Part shown: one piece after another, positions 52,294-61,200 of the stretch
How positions within the stretch are numbered: the first letter of the stretch is position 1
How the letters are laid out: each line of letters opens with the position of its first letter
Assembly: GCA_031002005.1 (NCBI GenBank)
Contig: CM061920.1
Location: 49,950,610 to 50,014,609, forward strand
DNA from: Vandiemenella viatica
Lineage: Eukaryota > Arthropoda > Insecta > Orthoptera > Morabidae
DNA length: 64,000 bases
Reading direction: 5' to 3'
Translations under genes and position numbers: made by a program
The notes under the pieces: generated by a model
The model's database searches: none
Told to the model about the DNA's origin: nothing
The model's input: only the letters and a program-made list of their open reading frames with translations

Positions 52294-55200
52294 TTTTTTA
52301 CGGCTTTCGGGTACGCTTTTCCTTGAAGAGTTCATGCCAAGGAAGCAATTAACCACAATTTAAACCCGAAATAACTGTTTTTTCTACTGACTGTACTCTG
52401 GTATGTTCAGCGAAATCTTCGCCAATTTTGAACCGATTTAAAAGATTTTTTTTAGTGGTTAGGATATACCTCCAAAGTGGTCCCATATGAATTTCATTGA
52501 AACCTTCTACCCCTTTACATCCCTAAATTTTTATACAAACCCACATTTTTTATCCGATTTCGATGGAACTTTGGACATGTATAGTCAAAAATAAGGAGAA
52601 AAATAATGTCAACTTTTGGTTTGCAAAAACTGAAAGCCTCTCCCCGTTTCCACCCCCTTGATTTTTGTCAATTTTCTTTTTAAAAAGGTACAGTCGACCC
52701 CAGTTGACCGATCTTCGATCTTTATGACAGTTGGCACATATATGTATTTTTTTATGGTTAAGATTTCTGACCAAAAAGTCCAAAAACTACCTTAGCTCCC
52801 CTTTTACATCCCTTAATTTTTGTACAAATCCACATTTTAATTCGATTTGGTTGAACTTTGCATGCAGATACTTTAAAACAAATAGAAAAAGAAAAATGCT
52901 GTCCACATAACTTTCACAAAAACGCAAACCATATCCCCCATTCTACCCCTTTAATTACTGACAATGTTCTTTATATAAAGCTACCGTTTGAAGGAAGTAT
53001 GCACATGTATACTTCAAAACAAACAGAAAAATACCGTCTACATTTGGTTTAGAGAAGCCAAACCTCTCTCCCCCCTTCCATCCCTTTAATCTATACAAAG
53101 CTACAGTTTCTATCCGATTCTGAAGCAACTTTGCTCACGTATACTTTAAAACATAAAGAATAATTCTGTTTAAATTTGGTTGCAGAAGCACAACCCCTCT
53201 TCCCTTCTATTCCATCCCCTCCTAATTTCCAATTTTCTTTATAGGTACCCACAGTTTTTATCAGATTTAGATGGAACACTGCACATGCATACTTAAAAAT
53301 AAAGAATACTTATATACATTCTGTTTACAAAATCCAACCGATTCATGATATCCTCAGGATGATTTTCAAATTTCTTAGTCTGCTCGTTACTGTGTAAATA
53401 GGCTTGTTCTACTATTTACACCTTCCCATTCTTGAATCATAGTCTCTAATCTAAGTACTACGTTTAAATTGTTGATGACGAATAATAATAAAGCGTGATG
53501 GAGTTACTTGACTGTAACTGGGGGGAAATTATAAGAAGGTTTGCGTTCGATTGGGAAAAATTAATTTGAACATTAGTAATGTTAAACACAACAACTTTAC
53601 TGAGTTCGTCTTGATTACTCATTATAATAGAGTCACAATTGACATTTATTTAGGGTTTATATACAAACATTTGCAATGCCATGTCCTGTTGATCGATAGA
53701 AGTACATCCTAGCTTGGTGTCTGTCCTTCTCCTTCTTTTGGTATATGCATATACAAGATGTTAATATAATTATCAAATTGAACTAACGGCGAACTTCAAA
53801 TCAAAATAGTTACAACTGAAACTTACTGTAAATAAAATTAAAGAAAGCATGGTAAGAAAATATATTTCAGTGATTTGTGGGAAAAAAACCGTAAAATGAT
53901 ACCTACGACCTAAAAATAAAACTATTTAGAATTCAAAGTACTGTACATTCAAGTACTTTGCAACATTTGACTATTAAGCCCTATCAGCTCCATAGCGTAA
54001 TTTCTAGCTGGTTGGTTCCTGTTGTTCCTCAGATATTGCGAACAGTTAGTGAAAGCTCAATGTTGATAAGAAACTAATGACATTTTTAGGGGACATTAAT
54101 GAGAATAACAATTCAGTCAATGATGTTCACCATATTTCATGGAAAAAAGTATTTTTTTTTTACGCGATGTGATAAGAATCAAGAGCGATTTGTCGAAAAA
54201 TGATTTTACACGTACTGTTAGATATTTGACGCTCTACTAGCATATTCATATCTCCAGAGGTGACTAGGATACAAGTCTCCTGTCGACGACGGGAGACTGT
54301 GTTCTTGTAGCATGGCGCGGCGGCTTGCGTGCTAGTCTACGGACTTACCTGGCAGCGTCGCAAGGTGGTTCGTCTGAGTATCTAGCTAGGTAGTGGTCCG
54401 CGTCGTTCAAGGACACTTTGGATTCAACTAACATCAACCCTCAAGCTGCTATCTCATTCTCACTAACTGTCGGGCTAGTTCATCGAAGGGAAGAAGCCTA
54501 CTGGACTGTCTCTAGTCGTAGCTATTAGCTGGGACACTCGCATATGCAGCACACAGCAGTCACTGTTCATGTCATCTGCTATACCTGTAATGCTGACTGA
54601 ATATTGTGTCGATATCCTTGATGCAACTCGTACCGCAGTGATTAGTAAAATTGGTGATTTAACACTTGTAAACGAAGATGAAAGAAACTTCAGTGTGAGA
54701 GAAACGGTATTTCAAATGAAATAAATAAATTTCGAGGTTTATATAGTGTATTTTTTAAATTCTGTTTCTAGAATTTTTGTGTGAATTAGAAAGCGTTAGT
54801 GTGGAAGTAAATAAGACACAAAAAAATTCACTAAAGATTTCAAATGTAGGTGATAAATTAAAAAAAAAACACAGATAAAAACTTAGTTCTTTCCTATTTT
54901 CAATTTGTCCTTTCTAAGAATAATGAAAATAATGCACTGCAGCACAATTTCGCTTTGTTACATTGATATAAACTTTCGATTGTTTTTTGCTGATATTTCT
55001 CAATGTTTTCAAATCGCTGTCGAGATGTTTCTGAACATGAGATTTCCAGCGGTTACTAATAGATATACATAATACCTCAAACAGTTACCTCGATCTATCA
55101 TGTCTTGACCTATTTTATCCCTAAGATCTTTTATTTAGACATTTCCTTTTTTAAATAATTACAGGTAATTATTAAGCAGTTGCAATAATTTGTAAAGTTT

Positions 55201-58200
55201 CCAGTGACATTTTTGCAACATACATCACTAAAAATGGAAGTTGGTGTACCATACCCTGCCACAGACAATGTTTGGGTATCCTAAACACTATGTGCAAACT
55301 TTATCACTTTCCACTTTGCTTGTACGCTCTGCTTATGTTTATAGTTTTATAGATTATTTTGGTATTAGTGTAACTGCCGTATACTTAAATTTTTATTCAA
55401 ATTATCGTAGGACAGATAACTCAAAGTGTTGTTTACATAATACGTGTAGTCCGAAGCGTCCTTTCACATACATTTTTGCCCCTTATAAAATGCAAACAAC
55501 CAGACAAAAATAACGATTAGTCAATAATGTTTGAGAGTTCATAATCATTAACATCTCACGAAAAATTCGCTTAGAATTTTGCTGTTTTATTAGTGGAGTA
55601 AAAAAATACGTTTCCTACAAAAATAGACAAAAGGGTACAACAGCGGGAAAATCATGTGTGAGATTAATTACGTTTATTTCTTGTTACTATGTAGTGAAGA
55701 GGAGGTGTCATGTGTGTATTGCGCTGCTGCGGCTGCATAGCGTCACTACACGGCTCTCCTACACGGCCGCAGCTCTGGTGGACAAACGCTTTGGAAAATC
55801 AGTTTAACCCTTGATTTAACATACGCATATTTGAAGACGTGTTATAAGAACTGAATTCCTTGGAATTACTGTCGCACTTAAACTTTAAGAAATAGCGATA
55901 AATGCCTTAATAGTAGGAAGAGATGCGATATTACGCATATGCAATAAAGTTTACTGCTTTTCTACCTTCAAGGGAAAAGACAAACAAGTTTCTATAGGAA
56001 GGTTAGACGACTCTGTACTAGGTGGATATAAGATACAGTATAAATTTAGGTTTCATCACTGATCATTTTAAAACTTAAGTCACTCAACGTATAAAAAAAA
56101 AAATATATATAAAAAAAAGTTTCTTTTTTAGATCTCGGCTTTAGTAATAATTTGTGGGTTGGTTACGGACCAGTCAATTAAAACGCATTGGACAACGAAT
56201 GTTGCGTCCCTGTTTTGTTTATGTACCAGAAAACAGTCCGTATAAGAATAAAGCATACCTGATGTGCATCATTGCTGGTTTTTGAGCAAATCTCTCGTCG
56301 GTTTTGCTGCTAGACACTGTTGTGCTACGTACAGTATAGTGGCCAAACCACAGGCTGTGTACGAAGGAGACACTTATCATAATTTACAGAGATAAAAGGG
56401 ATTGAAGCAATGATTCAGAAAGTATTTTTTATTGTTATTTGACGATATTTTAAGATTATGTTGAGAAACCGAATAAAATAATGAGTAATGATGCTGTATG
56501 AACACAAACTGCTGCCACGCTCGACTAAATATTTGAATGTCATACGCTATTTTCACACGCATATAACTTTGATTATTGTTAGATTATGATTCAATGAAAT
56601 ATTTTTTTTTTCGCCGTCATTTCAAAAGGTCATAGCCCATTTTTAAAAATCTTTTTTCGATTGTTAACAAATTCCCTTTTTTAACGAAGCACCTAATTAA
56701 AAAAACAGTTGTTAAACGCGAAACGTTTTGGTTCGTAAACAGCTTATCTATACACCTGTCAGTAATGTCGATGTTAATTTCAATATGTAAATCAATCCAC
56801 GTGGCGTTCAAATTTAAATTTACTCGGGAATTAACCTAAACAATTAAGTCATGTAGCTATATCTTTTCTTCAGGCCATTTGCACCAACTTTCAGGTAGCT
56901 CACGTCTTTTCGAGGATGGAGAATTGAGATCCATTTCCTATTTATGGGTCCAGGTTTGGATGCACTTACCCGTCTTGGCCCTTGCTGCCTTGCATCAGAT
57001 AGTGCTATCAACTCAATCTTATTCCTAAATTCTAAGTTAAATTGCTGTTAAATTGTTACTACGCGATCTCAGCCCACAATACTAAACAACGTAACGTGTG
57101 GTCATAATGTGAAACATTTAATAGTTTTCTTTTTTAGTTGGTAAAAACTTCTGTTTAGTTGCTTTGCACTGCTAACCGAAAAGATAACAATATCATGAAT
57201 AGAATTTTTCTTTATTGGTCAACATTTTGCTTGGCCCTGATATTAAAAGATCGTTAACATCACATCTGTAGGTGTTTAAACTAGTTGGTCTACTATCTGA
57301 AGTGGGTAACTAGAGGGAGCTTAAGTTAAATACGTATTTTTAAACATCTTTTAGTATTTTATTTTCGGTCTTCCCATGACGCTTATTTGAACAGCTTCTA
57401 GCCGCTTCTGGCTTTACGCGTCGTCCACGTCGAGGTCATTAGAGGCGGGGAGGGACTTGGAGCAAGGAACGAGAAGAAATTCGGGCATGGCCTTTGGATG
57501 AACAATCCCGACATTTGCCTATAGTGATTCGGGGAAATCATGGAAAACCCAAATCTGGATAGCCGGAACGGGATTCGAACCCAAGTCCTCATGAATGCAA
57601 GTCCTGAGTGTTACCGCTTGGTCTTATTTGAACATGCGATCAAGCAGTCCTTTTCGTTTTTCCGCCTTTCTGCCGATTTTGACACACAACTATCTTTCGT
57701 TCCGTGCGGTGCTGTTAAGTTATCATGTATTTGGGAATTTCTTTTCGTTGCATTAATTTCCGTGTCATAACAATGCTGTGGAGGAAATAAGAAGTTAATT
57801 TCTGCTGAGATTGAGATTATTTAGTGATTTAATTATAAAAATTAATAACTACCAAGCCAGGTTATTTTGTTACGTGGCTTAGTGGCACCTCTTTGAAAGA
57901 AAATCGAGATGATGATTCATGATTTCGGGCTGAATCTGTGAGCCATGCGGATCTCGTCGCTACAGGACGGAGGGACGCGGTTCCATATACGCGTGCTGTT
58001 TCTCAGAATTTACCGAAATCACTCCAGGCGAATGCCGGGATCTCGATGATCGATTTCTTTCTTATGTCCCATCTTCTCCCAGCTCAAATTGCCTCGATAA
58101 GCCGTAAAACCAGAAAAAAAATTATAAGACCAGAACCAAAGAAAAAAATTATTATCTGTCTCCAACTTTGTGTAACTGCAGATGAAATATGTACCACATG

Positions 58201-61200
58201 TGTTCGATACTGTATTCGTTGGTCAACATATCCAGGAAAGTTGTTCCCAAGTTTCATGACAGTCTAAGCTATTATTAAGATACTTTCAATTTATCTGTGT
58301 CTGTTACGAGTGAGAGATTCGTCATGGTATCGTTTGAAGACATCTAGTGACAATTCATCCTCTTGTCACTACAGTCTCGAGAAATCTGTTAGCCAACACG
58401 GTACAGAGTTACTGGAAAAGAGAGATTAAGTGCGCGGGAATCCAATTTGGAAATGTGTCTTTGTTGCTTTACTTCAGTAGATTCCTGGAGGGTGAGGCAA
58501 CGGAATTAAGGCAATCTTCCGTTTATCTCAATCGATAGACGGGTCGAAGATTGGCATAGCTGAGCGACGAGATGGGCAGAGGGCGTGTGTCCACCAGAGC
58601 GCGGCTGAGGCGGGTACTGGGGTACCTGTCGGGGGCCCGTCCACATCTTCCTCCTCGTCGTCGGCGACGGGGCGCCACCTGCCGGGGGCGGCGTGCGGGG
58701 GCGGCGCGGACCTGGCGAGCGGCTGGATGGGCTCCGAGTCGAGCAGAGCGGGGGGCGGGAGACGCCCCCCAGCGGCCCCTCTCCTTACCGTCCGGGCGGC
58801 CCTGTCGAGACTTGCTGCGGGCTCGCTGCACCATCAGCTGGTTGTTGCCGCCACCCCCGTGAGTGTTGGCCCTGGAGCGCGACCGCCTCGGGGACACCTC
58901 GCGGCCGCCGTGGCCCAGGTAGAACGTGTCCACGTCCGCGAACTCGTTGCGTAGCTGCGAGAAGCTCCGCACCTGGTGACATCACATCGCAGTTCAGCTA
59001 ACACAGGCTGCCCTTACACCTAACAGCGTTCGGCTGGAAGGGAGCAAGGGAGGGGTGATGACCTTGAGGCGCCAGGTCGCTGTGAACAGGGTATAACAGC
59101 CACAGAGAGTTTGAGTTTCCCTGCGTTTGTTTACAATAAACATTGAAAAGACACTATCAGTATATAGACGTTAGTTACGCGGTGCTGTCTAGAGTGAGTA
59201 GTTGTAATGGTCTATGAAAAAGCTGGAATTAAATGGCAGACAACTTGCTTTTCGATATGTAACGGACAGAGTACACAGTTTTCTAAGTTATAGAACAAAT
59301 AATCACACAAATAACTGCTCCGTGCATGGAGGAACCATTCGAGTGGTCTACGAAGAAGGAGATAATATGTTTATGTGACTATTATTCCGTTTGCGAGTTA
59401 TGCTTTCCGTACAAGTTACCATAAGCTGGTACACAAAGGAAATCACCGACAAGTTATTTCTGAAGTGATAAATATTCCAGTATGAATATGCAAAATAACT
59501 ATTTTACTGCGGGAAGGAAATCACTTGCGGTCTGACTGCGTTTTAATCTCCAATTAAGTCACTTCTGTGTACAAACCGTATTGAATCTGTCTGGTTGATT
59601 CCACATTCTTTCTGTGCTTACAAGGAGGCCACCAGAGGTTAGGTGTCACTTATTTCATCAAGCAGTGCTAAGGCTCATTTCTGAAGCAGTCTCAAGAAAC
59701 TCCACCTTAAAGTTCTCTCGCGTTTTTATATTGTGCTGATCATTTAGATGTTTTCCTGGTATCGCAGTAAGAGTGGCGGATTGCAACTTGCGGTTCGACT
59801 GTCCATGTAGATTCGTTCTTAGTCATTAGCATATTATTTTAATGTGAAGTGCTTAAAGCTGTAGTCCGTTCTAGCCGCCCATCTACCCTGGTCGATGGAT
59901 TGTGCAGTCGGTAAGAAACTTTGTCAGCACGTCAATAACACGGCACGAAATTATAATTTTAGCTGATTATATGATTTTGATAGATGGTTTATAGGTGTAG
60001 AATGAAGAGTATGATGATGAACTTATGAAAAAGTTTATAGAGAAATTAATCGAATTCATGCTGGTCTAATGTAGAAATATATGTAGCTTTTTAAAAAAGG
60101 AATATGTGCTATTTAGGTAATTTTGAACTTCTTGCTCATTTAGCATGAGGATTCCAGTGTTTTTTTATCCGTTTTGCTTTTCTTTATTGGGAATGGAATT
60201 TGCTGTTAGTGTTTGCATTCTAAGATTATTATTAATTGCGATGGAGCTAACACTCCAGTGGCAATTCCCCAGTCATCTATTTACTCCTTTTTATATACAT
60301 ATGTTTTTATATTTTCTTTTATAATTGGAATGTTAAATTCTTTCCCCATTTACTATTCTGATTTACAAATTTTAATTTCCTTAAGCGTTTTTGGAAAATT
60401 ATTCATCACTACACTTGGTAATTTGTTCCAATCCCTGACACCCTTACCAACAAAAGAAAATTTTCCCACTCCCTTATACATGAAATCGAGCGCCAGCTTG
60501 TGGTTAAAGTCGTCTTTGCCTTTCAATGCACTATTCTTAATTCTTTGACCAATATCCCCATCACCAACATATCCCCTGTACATTCCCAGCACTCTCTTCA
60601 CCCTCCTCCTTTCCTCCAATGACTCCCAGTCCAGCTCCCTTATCATATCAGTTACTGATTGGGTCCTGTGATAATCTCCACAAACAAATCTTGCTACTCT
60701 TCTTTACACACCTTCCAACTCCTGCATTTGATAATCAAAATGTGGATCCCAAATTACACCACCATATTCAACCAATGGTCTGACCAAAGTTTTGTAACCC
60801 AACTCCATAACTTCTCTGGTGCATCCTCTCATCACCCTCTCTAGTAAATGAAGGATTTTGTAACCTTTTCCTACCACCTGCCCAATGTGCTCTGCCCAAT
60901 TGAGATTGTTGTCAAACGTTATGCCAAGATATTTACACTTCAAGCTTTCAATAAGCAATTCTGACCCCAACTTGTAATCGTAATTAACCTTTAGTTTTTT
61001 TATCTGTGTACTTAATAAGCTGACTTTTCTTGGTATTTATCTTCATTCCTTGCTGATATACCCATTTAGATATTCTATCCACGTGACCATGCAGCTGTTC
61101 AGTCTTCACTGTTTTGATCCTATTGTATACCATTATATCATCTGCAGAATACCAAGACTATGACCATCAACACAGTCATTTATTAGAATAATGAACAGCA

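Noticed and set aside
52081..52352. Frames with long runs of phenylalanine
   Set aside because: They are produced by the poly-T tract at 52246-52290.
54270..54420. GC-richer patch with a small hairpin
   Set aside because: A stem of about six bases around a short loop is expected by chance; no structured RNA family is suggested.
58572..59001. Plus-strand frames of about 100 codons opposite exon B
   Set aside because: They are shadows of the GC-rich exon and adjacent intron, with no recognisable motif.
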